Below, piece by piece: positions 7,682 through 15,577 of a DNA stretch of 23,466 nucleotides. Made by a program: the position numbers and the translations under genes. A model generated the notes under the pieces. That model had not been told where the DNA came from. It made no database searches and saw only the letters and a program-made list of their open reading frames with translations. Numbering within the stretch: position 1 is the first letter of the stretch; every line of letters starts with the position of its first letter. The DNA comes from JABMRP01 sp964444795 (GTDB lineage: Bacteria; Planctomycetota; Planctomycetia; Pirellulales; Thermoguttaceae), in contig CAYUIQ010000142.1 of NCBI GenBank assembly GCA_964444795.1, forward strand, positions 1-23,466, given 5' to 3'.

Positions 7682-7789
7682 ATCCGACGACCGATCCCAC
7701 CGATTTCCCGTCGGATGGCGAGCGCCTGGCTATCCACGGCCGCGCCCCGGCGGCGACCGAGTATCCCACCCCCCAAGGAGACTTTTCGC

Positions 7790-8593
7790 ATGGGTAGCAG
7801 ACTCAATCGACGTCAATTCGTCACGCGCGCGACTGCGGCGGCAGGCGTGGCCACCTGGGGATTTCAAGCGCCGACGATCCTCCGCGCGGCTTCGGCCGAC
7901 ACCTGGGGCGACCTGATGGGCCGGTTCGAGTTGGACGGCACCGCACCGCCGCGCGAGAAACTCAAGGTGGACAAAGACGTCGAGTGTTGCGGGAAGTTCG
8001 ACATTCGCGACGAGTCGCTGATCATCGGCCAGGACAACGGCATCACGAACGTCTACGTCTACGTTCGCAGCCGCAGCGTCGATATTTGCCCCGAGTTGAC
8101 AGAGAAAGTGGGCGACGAGAAGCAAGTCGTGCTGGACAATCGCGACTGCATCTTCCAGCCCCATTGTCTGAGCATCTGGTATCCGCATCAGGAGTTCCAT
8201 ACGATCAACTCGGATCCCGTGGGTCAGAACATCGCCATTTCGCCCCTGGGCGACAAGCCGTGGAACGTGATCCTTCCGGTGGGCGGCAGCGCGACGTACA
8301 AATTCGCCCGCAAGCAGAATATTCCCGTACCCATCGCCTGCAACTACCACCCCTGGGAAAGCGGCTACATCCTGCCTCGCGACAACCCCTACGTGGCGAT
8401 CACGGGCGGTGACGGCACGTTCCGGATTCCCAAGCTGCCGGCCGGTGAGTTGGAGTTCCAGGTTTGGCACGAACGGGTCGGATACTTGGAGACCGAGGCC
8501 TGGACGCGGGGCCGTTTCACGATGACCATCCAAGGTGGAACCAACGACCTGGGAACCATCAAGCTTCCCTTGTCGGCATTGCCGAAGAAATAA
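7790..8593 (+). CDS. Tat-exported cupredoxin-like protein (methylamine-utilisation type)
   Basis: The 267-residue product begins with a clear Tat signal (NRRQF at 6-10, then a small-residue hydrophobic stretch to about 30). The mature part has the layout of planctomycete and proteobacterial proteins annotated as methylamine utilisation or plastocyanin-like. A beta-sandwich with NSDPVGQNI (140-148) is followed by ACNYHPWE (183-190), and then a carboxypeptidase-regulatory-like strand pair (TGGDGTFRIPKLPAGELEF). Cys184 and His187 could bind type 1 copper, but the His normally found in the NxDxxxHN segment is absent (GQN here), so metal binding is uncertain. Shine-Dalgarno AAGGAG (7775-7780) supports the ATG at 7790 over the in-frame upstream start at 7715. 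Its role is probably periplasmic electron transfer or assembly next to the cytochromes. Confidence 0.75.
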   Translation: MGSRLNRRQFVTRATAAAGVATWGFQAPTILRAASADTWGDLMGRFELDGTAPPREKLKVDKDVECCGKFDIRDESLIIGQDNGITNVYVYVRSRSVDICPELTEKVGDEKQVVLDNRDCIFQPHCLSIWYPHQEFHTINSDPVGQNIAISPLGDKPWNVILPVGGSATYKFARKQNIPVPIACNYHPWESGYILPRDNPYVAITGGDGTFRIPKLPAGELEFQVWHERVGYLETEAWTRGRFTMTIQGGTNDLGTIKLPLSALPKK

Positions 8594-8629
8594 CGCGAGT
8601 TCGCCACCGTGGCATCACGACATTGGGCC

Positions 8630-9770
8630 ATGACGATCTCCAGCACGCCGGCGACGATCCGCCCGATCATCCGCCGGTTGGTGGGCTTGGTGTGCGTGGC
8701 CGTGTTGACGGCGGCGATCGGATGCTCGCGGGCCGAGCCGCCGGGGTTCGTGCTGAACATGGAGGGGCGCGACCCGGACACCGTCAGTACCGTCCAGGCC
8801 GAGACGATCCGCCAGACGCTCGAGCAACTCTTCGGCACGCCCGACGAACCTTGTGCGGGAGAGACCGAACTGGATCCGGAGAAGCTTCGCCTGGCGGCCG
8901 GCCCCATGGGACGCGACGCCGAGGGCGTATCGCGAGGGCTGTTTCGCCAGCATTGCGTCGAATGTCACGGCATCTCCGGCGACGGCCTGGGGCCGGCGGC
9001 GGCGCTTTTGAACCCCTGGCCACGCGATTTTCGCAACGGCATCTTCAAGTACACCTCGACGGCCGACGGGCACAAACCGGTCCGGGCCGACCTCCAGAGG
9101 ACCCTCTTGCGCGGCGTGCCGGGCACCGCCATGCCCTCCTTTGCCATGTTGCGGCAGCATGAAATCGACGCGCTGCTCGAGTACGTCAAGTATTTGAGTA
9201 TCCGTGGCGACGTCGAGTTGTTTCTCTTCCAGGAGATCGTCGAGGGGGGGCAGCGGCGGGCCGACGCGCTCGACGTGGCCGACTGGATCGAGGGGACGGT
9301 CGATCAATGGGCCGACGCCGAGAACGCGGTCATCGTGCCCCCTCCGAAACCGCCGCTGGATACGCCCGAGCAACGTGCCGCCTCGCTTGCCCGCGGCGCC
9401 GAGCTTTACGCCCCCGATTCCCAGCAGAGCATCCTCGACGAGGAGACCCGGTGTGCGAAATGCCACGGTCCCGAGGGTATGGGCGACGGCACGGAAACCG
9501 AATTGTACGACGACTGGAACAAGCGAAAAAAGGGCGTCAACGAAGACGAGACGGCCCGCAAAGCGGCCTGGTTTACCCTGCCCATACAACAGATTCGCCC
9601 GCGCAACCTGCAAGAAGGGATCTTCCGCGGCGGTAGCGGCGACAACGACCTGTACTGGCGGATTCGCGCGGGCATCAAAGGCACGCCGATGCCCGCCCTG
9701 GAACCCTCGGGCGACGTTTCTCCCGAGGATATCTGGGACTTGGTGTATTTCATTCGCTTCGGGTTACTAA
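8630..9770 (+). CDS. Dihaem cytochrome c lipoprotein; reading frame lacks its own stop codon
   Basis: The ATG at 8630 gives a signal peptide with a lipobox AIGC (Cys32), preferred over GTG 8609, which would lengthen the n-region. Two class I cytochrome c domains follow: CVECH (Cys109-His113) with GTAMPSF as Met-ligand region, and CAKCH (Cys275-His279) with GTPMPAL. The second domain closes with DIWDLVYFIRF at about 9760, where such proteins normally end. Instead of stopping, the frame stays open to 10933 through all of ctaA, and that translated tail is Arg/Gly-rich shadow sequence. A TAA exists in the +1 frame at 9768-9770 and another in the third frame at 9784-9786, so a one-base indel or sequencing error near the end is likely. 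The end given here is the +1-frame stop. Function: probably relays electrons from the bc-type complex to the oxidase. Confidence 0.75.
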
Positions 9771-9797
9771 GAAACAACTTCCCTAATCCAACACCAC

Positions 9798-10772
9798 ATG
9801 ACTCGCACCTCCGCCTACAACCGCTGGTCGCATCGCCTGGCCTGGGCGTTGGTCGGCGTCGTTTTTCCGCTGGTTTGGATGGGCGGGCTGGTGACCACGT
9901 ACGACGCCGGCATGGCCGTGCCCGACTGGCCCAGTACCTTCGGCCACTGGCTCATCTACCCGATGGAAGCCGGCTTGGCATGGTGGGACGATGTGTTCAT
10001 GGAACACACACACCGGATCCTCGGGGCGTCGGCCGGGTTGCTTACGATCGCCCTGGCCACGGTGCTCTGGCGACGCGACCCGCGGCCCGCGATGCGATGG
10101 TTGGGCGTGGCCGCCGTCGCGGCCGTGTCGTTCCAGGGGCTGCTGGGCGGCTTGCGGGTGATCGGCGACAGGCGGCTGTTGGCCAACGTCCACGGTTGTA
10201 CGGCGCCGCTGTTCTTTGCCTTGTGCGCGGCGATGGTCACGCTCACCTCGCGGGCATGGACCGACAAGCCGGCCTCCAAGAGCTACGAGGCAACGCGGCT
10301 GTGGCGAGCCCTCGCGCTGGCCACCACCGTGGGAGTCCACATCCAGATTGTCCTGGGCGCCCAACTGCGTCATCTGCCCACCGATGGCCGGACCGGGCTC
10401 GGCTGGTCCGTCCTCTGGGTATGGCTCCATCTGATCTGGGCCGCCGTCGTCGCCGTCGTTGTCATCGTGCTGCTGCTTTGGGCCACGCGGCGGTTGCGAG
10501 ACCGCCCGCGGATCGTCGCCCGGGCGAGATGGCTCTGCGGGCTGTTCTTTCTGCAAGCGGTTCTCGGGGCTGCGACCTGGGTGACCAACTACGGTTGGCC
10601 CGCCTGGTTCACCGACTCGATCTGGGAGATCGAGTACACGGTCGTGGCCCAGGGGCGTTTGCAGGCCCTTTGCACCACGGCTCACGTGGCCGTGGGGTCG
10701 TTGAACCTCGTTTTCGCCGTCGGCCTGACCCTTTGGTCGTTTCGGCTGTTGAATTCCGATCGGCCCGCGTGA
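9798..10772 (+). CDS. ctaA: Haem A synthase (COX15/CtaA family)
   Basis: This 324-residue membrane protein oxidises the methyl group of haem O to give haem A for cytochrome oxidase. It shows the family signature TTYDAGMAVPDWP (33-45), then EHTHR (69-73), and further His residues at 132, 211 and 296 in helices that match the conserved haem ligands of CtaA. About eight hydrophobic segments are visible, the usual number. It precedes ctaB by 25 nt, the common pairing. Its presence implies that the organism has a haem-A-type oxidase, although no cox subunit gene is in view. The ATG at 9798 is the first start after the cytochrome and gives a normal N-terminus. Confidence 0.93.
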   Translation: MTRTSAYNRWSHRLAWALVGVVFPLVWMGGLVTTYDAGMAVPDWPSTFGHWLIYPMEAGLAWWDDVFMEHTHRILGASAGLLTIALATVLWRRDPRPAMRWLGVAAVAAVSFQGLLGGLRVIGDRRLLANVHGCTAPLFFALCAAMVTLTSRAWTDKPASKSYEATRLWRALALATTVGVHIQIVLGAQLRHLPTDGRTGLGWSVLWVWLHLIWAAVVAVVVIVLLLWATRRLRDRPRIVARARWLCGLFFLQAVLGAATWVTNYGWPAWFTDSIWEIEYTVVAQGRLQALCTTAHVAVGSLNLVFAVGLTLWSFRLLNSDRPA

Positions 10773-10797
10773 CAACTCGGTCGCTGGAGCAAACCCC

Positions 10798-11724
10798 ATG
10801 CGGATCAGGCGCGGCGAGTCGGACGACGGCCGAGAACCCTCACCGCACCACCGGCTGTGGAGCGCTTATGCCGATCTGGTCCGGCCGCGGATCCTCGTGC
10901 TGGCCTTGGTCGTGGTGGCGACCGCCGTGTTAATCGCCGGGGAGGGATCGCCCGGGGCGACTCGCGTGGTCCAAGCGGTCGGGGCCTCCGGGTTGCTCAT
11001 GGCCGGCGCCATTGCCCTGAACCAGCGACTGGAACACCGGACCGATGCGCTGATGCCCCACACATCCGGCCGTCCGCTGCCGGCAGGCCGTTTGAGTCGG
11101 CGGCACGTGACGTGGTTCGGGGTAACGCTTTCCGCGGCGGGGGTGGCTTGGCTGTGGTTTCTCGATCCGCTGGCAGGCGGACTGGGGCTATTGAGTTCGG
11201 CAATTTACGTCGGCCTGTATACGCCCATGAAATCCCGGACCGCCTGGAACACACCCGTGGGGGCCGTGGCCGGCGCGATGCCGGCGCTGATTGGTGCGGC
11301 GGTGGCCGGGCGGCCGTTCGGCGTGATGGCCCTGAGCCTGTTCGGAACCGTCTATTTCTGGCAGTTCGCCCACTTCATGGCCATCGCCTGGCTGGTTCGC
11401 GACCAGTTTGCCGCCGCCGGGTTACGCATGATCACGGTTGCCGATCCGAGCGGTCGGTCGGCCGGCCGGGTTGCCGTGGCGGGTTGCGCGGCACTTCTGC
11501 CGATGAGCATCTTGCCGTGGATCGGGGTATCCAGAGGTTGCGGCGCGATGGACTGGGGTTTGGCGGTGCTTGCTCTTTTGCCGGGACTCGGGTATCTTGC
11601 CTGCGCGATACGCTTTGCGCGGCGTACCGATGAACTGGCCGCCCGGTGGTTGCTGCGGGCGTCGTTGATTTACCTTCCGGCCGTGTTTGCGGTCTGGGCG
11701 GTGTGGCGACTGGGAAACATCTGA
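10798..11724 (+). CDS. ctaB: Protohaem IX farnesyltransferase (haem O synthase)
   Basis: This UbiA-superfamily prenyltransferase of 308 residues makes haem O from protohaem and farnesyl diphosphate. The first metal/diphosphate motif is N75-Q-R-L-E79-H-R-T-D83, followed by RPLPAGRLS (92-100) as in CtaB; the first Asp of the canonical NxxxDxxxD is Glu here. A second conserved region, YTPMKSRTAWN, and FGTVYFWQFAHFMAIAW also fit the family. The chain has multiple hydrophobic helices, as expected for this integral membrane enzyme. The N-terminal 20 residues are polar and longer than in many homologues, so a slightly later start is possible. It ends the respiratory cluster, 27 nt before an unrelated decarboxylase-family gene. 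Confidence 0.92.
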   Translation: MRIRRGESDDGREPSPHHRLWSAYADLVRPRILVLALVVVATAVLIAGEGSPGATRVVQAVGASGLLMAGAIALNQRLEHRTDALMPHTSGRPLPAGRLSRRHVTWFGVTLSAAGVAWLWFLDPLAGGLGLLSSAIYVGLYTPMKSRTAWNTPVGAVAGAMPALIGAAVAGRPFGVMALSLFGTVYFWQFAHFMAIAWLVRDQFAAAGLRMITVADPSGRSAGRVAVAGCAALLPMSILPWIGVSRGCGAMDWGLAVLALLPGLGYLACAIRFARRTDELAARWLLRASLIYLPAVFAVWAVWRLGNI

Positions 11725-11751
11725 GGCGTGGAGACAAGGGATACGAGAACC

Positions 11752-12786
11752 ATGACCGACAAACAGTGGAACGACTTATTGCGGGTGATCCGCGGCGAAC
11801 TGCTCGATCCGTTGCCCGTGGGATTCATCATCGATAGCCCCTGGTTGCCGGGATGGTGCGGTATGTCGATCCTCGACTACTACGCCAGCGAGCGACGTTG
11901 GCTGGAGGCCAACTTCCAGGCCGTCGAGCAATTTCCCGACGTCTGGTTTCTGCCCGGATTCTGGTCCGAGTATGGCATGTGTACCGAGCCCTCGGCCTTC
12001 GGCGCGCGATGCGTATTTCCCAATGACGAGTTTCCCTTCGCCGCCAAGGTATTGGACGGCCCGGCCTCGATCGCCAAATTGCGGAAGCCCGACTGCCGCA
12101 ACGACGGGCTGTGCCCCTTTGTCCTCAAGCGGCTCGCCCTTTGCCAGGCGGAAATCGAAGCGCGGGGGCACAAGATCCGCTTCGCCGTTTCCCGCGGTCC
12201 GCACAACATCGCCTCGTTTCTGCTGGGACACACGGAACTGTTGATGGGAATCAAGACGGATCCCGAGTTGGTCCAGAAGCTGTTGACCGTGACGACCGAT
12301 TTCGTCGTCGATTGGCTCCAACTGCAAGCGGCCACGTTCCCTTCGATCGACGGGATCCTGGTGTTGGACGACCTGATCGGATTCGTCGGTCCAGCCGACT
12401 TCAAGGAGTTCGTCCTGCCCCACTTCACGCGAGTCGCGCAGTGTTTGGACGTCCCGGTCCGAGCACTACACAACGACGCCCAAGGGCTGATCACGGCCGA
12501 GCATCTGCCCGAGATGGGCTTCAATCTCTTCAACTTCTCGCACGAGCACTCGTTGGCGGAGATTCGCCGATTGGCGGGCGATTCGGTCACCCTGCTGGGC
12601 AATATCCCCCCTCGCGATGTACTGGCCGCCGGCACGGCGGAAGACGTCGCTAGGCATGTCGCCGAAGCCGTTGCGCCGGTCGAGGATCATCGGCGGTTGA
12701 TTCTATCCTGCGGGGGTGGCACTCCCCCGGATGTGCCAACCGCCAACATCGAAGCTTTCTGCTCCGCCGTCGCGCGACTGGGATAA
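11752..12786 (+). CDS. Uroporphyrinogen decarboxylase-superfamily protein (not HemE)
   Basis: The 344-residue chain matches the C-terminal half of the URO-D/cobamide methyltransferase superfamily: an NIPP turn (LLGNIPPRDVL, 282-291), GTAEDVARHV, and LILSCGGGTPPDVPTANIEAF (317-336). It lacks the HemE N-terminal signature (PxWxMRQAGR), so it is unlikely to make coproporphyrinogen. In methyltransferase relatives a zinc site of the form HxC...C binds the thiol acceptor. Here the equivalent reads His240-Asn-Asp242, with Cys320 as the later Cys, so the metal site is altered or different. The ATG at 11752 is preferred to GTG 11728, which lies 4 nt after the ctaB stop. Substrate unknown. Placement after the haem A genes may be coincidental. 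Confidence 0.75.
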   Translation: MTDKQWNDLLRVIRGELLDPLPVGFIIDSPWLPGWCGMSILDYYASERRWLEANFQAVEQFPDVWFLPGFWSEYGMCTEPSAFGARCVFPNDEFPFAAKVLDGPASIAKLRKPDCRNDGLCPFVLKRLALCQAEIEARGHKIRFAVSRGPHNIASFLLGHTELLMGIKTDPELVQKLLTVTTDFVVDWLQLQAATFPSIDGILVLDDLIGFVGPADFKEFVLPHFTRVAQCLDVPVRALHNDAQGLITAEHLPEMGFNLFNFSHEHSLAEIRRLAGDSVTLLGNIPPRDVLAAGTAEDVARHVAEAVAPVEDHRRLILSCGGGTPPDVPTANIEAFCSAVARLG

Positions 12787-12810
12787 CCCGGATTATTCAT
12801 GGGTTTGTTG

Positions 12811-12869
12811 CTACGTTCGCCAGAACGTGGGGCGTGCCCAAGAGTTACGACCTCGTTCTGGCGACGTAG
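12811..12869. repeat. Imperfect 17-bp inverted repeat (large hairpin)
   Basis: CTACGTTCGCCAGAACG (12811-12827) and CGTTCTGGCGACGTAG (12854-12869) are reverse complements except for one missing base, with a 26-nt loop between. The hairpin starts 25 nt after the decarboxylase-family stop. It has no T-tract, so it is not a typical intrinsic terminator. A dispersed palindromic element is a plausible alternative. Confidence 0.7.
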
Positions 12870-13165
12870 CTACGACAGTGTGTTCCACCTCTCTCGGCCG
12901 GAATCTCGGGTATATAGAGCGTCTGGAAAACAATAATAATCTATTCTAATTATAAGGATTCCTGCAAGTTTAACGGTTGGGGTGTCGATATGGAATATGT
13001 CATTGCTCTGTCGACAGGCGTGCGCCGACCGCACAGCTTTCGATCCGGGCCGACTGGGGGGGATGGGGAAGCTGATCGGCTCCCCGGAATTGGGCCAGGG
13101 CGATTGCAATGGCCTCGGCAGATAGACAGATACGCCACCGTTCCTCGTCAAAGGACATCCCGTCC
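12870..13165. other. Non-coding stretch with an AT-rich island upstream of the TolC gene
   Basis: No credible gene lies here. A conspicuous AT-rich segment (12911-12960, containing TATATAG and TATTCTAATTATAAGG) stands out from the G+C-rich surroundings and probably holds the promoter of the TolC-type gene, but no hexamer pair with proper spacing can be assigned. The 3' part contains AAAGGA (13151-13156), the ribosome binding site for the ATG at 13166. Confidence 0.45.
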
Positions 13166-15577
13166 ATGAGCCGGCAAACTCGCGTCCTTCCCGTCGTTCT
13201 GACCATCTTCGCCATGCTAATGACCGGCTGCCAGCCACAGCAGCCGTTCTACTTCTTCGAAGATGGGGACATGTCACACTATGTGGGCATCGCCACCGAC
13301 ATCGACTATCCGGATGCGGAGGTCGAGAGTTTCAACGAAACGAGGCAGGCCCAGCAGCCGCGGACGCTCAAAGATCCGGATGAGCGCAAGGCCGAGCATT
13401 ATCCGTTGTCGCTTCAGGATGCGGTACAGTTCGCCCTGGCCAACAGCAAGGTCGTTCGGCTGGTGGGCGCTTCGGCGAACCTGGCAGCCTTCACATCGTC
13501 GCCTCCCGAGTTTCTCACGAGCAATCCGCTGGCGGCCACAACGATGTACGATCCGGCCATCGTCGAAAGCAACCCGCGTTTCGGCGTGGAGGCGGCCCTT
13601 TCGCAATTCGACGCACAGTTTTCAACGAGCGTGTTCTGGGAGAAGATTAACCGGCCGAGAAACATTCAAGGTCAGCAGTTCTTCAGCAACACTCTCGATC
13701 AGGATCTGGGCACGTTTCAAGCCCGGTTGGCCAAGATCGCGGCCGACGGCAGCCAGTGGTTCGTGAGCCACAACGCCAGCTACCAGCAGGACCTTCTCAA
13801 CCCACTTGCCCGATTCGACAGCGCCTACGAGGGCGATCTGACCGCCGGATTCCGGAAGCCGTTGGGACGCGGATCGGGGACCCAGTTTACGCGTATCGCC
13901 GGGATCGGCGCCATTCCCGGCTTCAACAACGGGGTGGTCATCGCACGAATTCAAACCGATAAGGCGCTGACGAAATTCGAAGCCGACGTGACCAATCTGG
14001 TCAAGGAAGTGGAGACGGCCTACTGGGCCCTCTACCTGGCGTACCGTCGGTTCGACGCGGTCAAGGAGGGTCGGGAAAGCGTTCTGCGAGCGTGGCGGCG
14101 CGTCAAAACCTTCGAGCAAACGGGAGACAAACGGGGCGGTCGCTACAACGTCGTCTTGGCCGAGGAGCAGTTCTACCTGTTCGACGCAACGATGAAGGAC
14201 TCGCTCAACCGGCTCTACACGGCCGAGAGCAAGCTCCGGTATCTCCTCGGGTGGGCGGTGACCGACGAGTACTTGATTCGCCCGACCGAGGATCCGGTCA
14301 ATACGTTCATCACGTTCGACTGGGGCTCATGCCTGGAGGAATCCTTGTACCGCCGCGTGGAACTGCGCCAGCAGAAATGGGACATCAAACAGAAGGAACT
14401 GGAGCTGATCGCCTCGAAGAACTACCTCCTGCCGCAAATTGACGCGGTCGGCGAGTACCGCTGGCGGGGCATGGGCGACCACCTGATCGACGAAAACGAC
14501 AAGAGCGGTCGGGAGTTCAACAGCCTCTACGAGTCGATGACCGGGGGCGATTTCCAGGAATGGCAGTTGGGAATCGACGTGAAGATTCCCCTGGGATTCC
14601 GCAAGGAACGCTCCGGGGTGCGATTCGCCCAGGCGAATCTAACCAAGGCCAAAGCCCTATTGCGAGAACAGGAATCGGAAGTTTCCCACCAGTTGGGCCA
14701 TGCCATGCGGGAACTGGCTGCCCAGTATGAACTCTGCAAGACGAATTTGAACCGCTGGGTGGCGGCCCGAAAACAGTATGACGTCGCCGAGATCCTTTGG
14801 CGAGAAGCCCCAAGCGCCGGAGGTCAGCAGAGCGGCCCGGATTGGCTCGACAAGCAACTCGACGCTCAGCGCCGCGTGGCCGAGGCCGAGAGCGAGTACT
14901 TCGCCGCCCTGATCAATTACAACGTCGCCATTATCGACGTTCACTTCCGCAAAGGGTCGTTGTTGGAGTACAATAACGTGTCCCTGGCCGAAGGACCGTG
15001 GCCGTGCAAGGCCTATTTCGACGCCCAGCGACGCGCCCGGGCTCGCGACGCCGCTACATTCATCGACTACGGATTCACGCGTCCGGACGCGTTCAGCCTT
15101 GGGCCCCACGCGCAGTTTACGGCGGAAGAACAGTTCTTCCCGGGGGAGGTGGATGGAACGGTCATCGAGTCGGACTCGGGTCCGTGGCCGACACGGGCGG
15201 ACGAGGATTCGGGGATTCGCCCCGAACCCATTCCCACGCCGCGTCCGGTTTTCGATGCACCGGCCGGTTCCGAGCAATCTCAGCCGCTGGGTCGCAGCAA
15301 TCAGCGGCAATCCCTGGAAACGACGAGAAAATCGACGGAGTTGAACTTCGACGCCCTGGCGGACTTGACGGTTGCCGCCACACAGGCGACACCCGCCGGG
15401 CAACGCGACGTACGCCACGCCGGCTACGAAGAAGTCGACTCCCGCACAGCCATCCGCGGCACAGCCATCAGCGGACCGGGGATCGCCCGACCGGAAACCT
15501 CCCATGAACCTTTCCAGAATCCGCCGTCTGCTTCAGCTCATCGGCCTGCTCCAGTCTGGAAGGCGGCAAAACGCTGA
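13166..15577 (+). CDS. TolC-family outer-membrane efflux lipoprotein with long C-terminal tail
   Basis: The ATG at 13166, preceded by AAAGGA, gives a signal peptide with lipobox MTGC (Cys22); an in-frame ATG at 13109 would bury the signal, so I reject it. After a linker, residues near 86-100 (YPLSLQDAVQFALAN) begin the first outer-membrane-efflux repeat. VETAYWALYLAYRRFDAV (about 285-302) and the mirrored second half (about 420-600) give the two long helical hairpins of TolC. From about residue 650 to 803 the chain is Pro/Ser/Gln-rich and low in hydrophobics, probably disordered, which is an addition to the usual 430-500 residue fold. It should form the outer-membrane channel of a tripartite pump or type I secretion system, but no pump or adaptor gene is adjacent. 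Its last 74 nt overlap the regulator that follows. Confidence 0.88.
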   Translation: MSRQTRVLPVVLTIFAMLMTGCQPQQPFYFFEDGDMSHYVGIATDIDYPDAEVESFNETRQAQQPRTLKDPDERKAEHYPLSLQDAVQFALANSKVVRLVGASANLAAFTSSPPEFLTSNPLAATTMYDPAIVESNPRFGVEAALSQFDAQFSTSVFWEKINRPRNIQGQQFFSNTLDQDLGTFQARLAKIAADGSQWFVSHNASYQQDLLNPLARFDSAYEGDLTAGFRKPLGRGSGTQFTRIAGIGAIPGFNNGVVIARIQTDKALTKFEADVTNLVKEVETAYWALYLAYRRFDAVKEGRESVLRAWRRVKTFEQTGDKRGGRYNVVLAEEQFYLFDATMKDSLNRLYTAESKLRYLLGWAVTDEYLIRPTEDPVNTFITFDWGSCLEESLYRRVELRQQKWDIKQKELELIASKNYLLPQIDAVGEYRWRGMGDHLIDENDKSGREFNSLYESMTGGDFQEWQLGIDVKIPLGFRKERSGVRFAQANLTKAKALLREQESEVSHQLGHAMRELAAQYELCKTNLNRWVAARKQYDVAEILWREAPSAGGQQSGPDWLDKQLDAQRRVAEAESEYFAALINYNVAIIDVHFRKGSLLEYNNVSLAEGPWPCKAYFDAQRRARARDAATFIDYGFTRPDAFSLGPHAQFTAEEQFFPGEVDGTVIESDSGPWPTRADEDSGIRPEPIPTPRPVFDAPAGSEQSQPLGRSNQRQSLETTRKSTELNFDALADLTVAATQATPAGQRDVRHAGYEEVDSRTAIRGTAISGPGIARPETSHEPFQNPPSASAHRPAPVWKAAKR

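Noticed and set aside
11752..12786. Calling this gene hemE because ctaA and ctaB are next to it
   Set aside because: The HemE N-terminal signature (PxWxMRQAGR) is absent, and the match is to the wider superfamily only.
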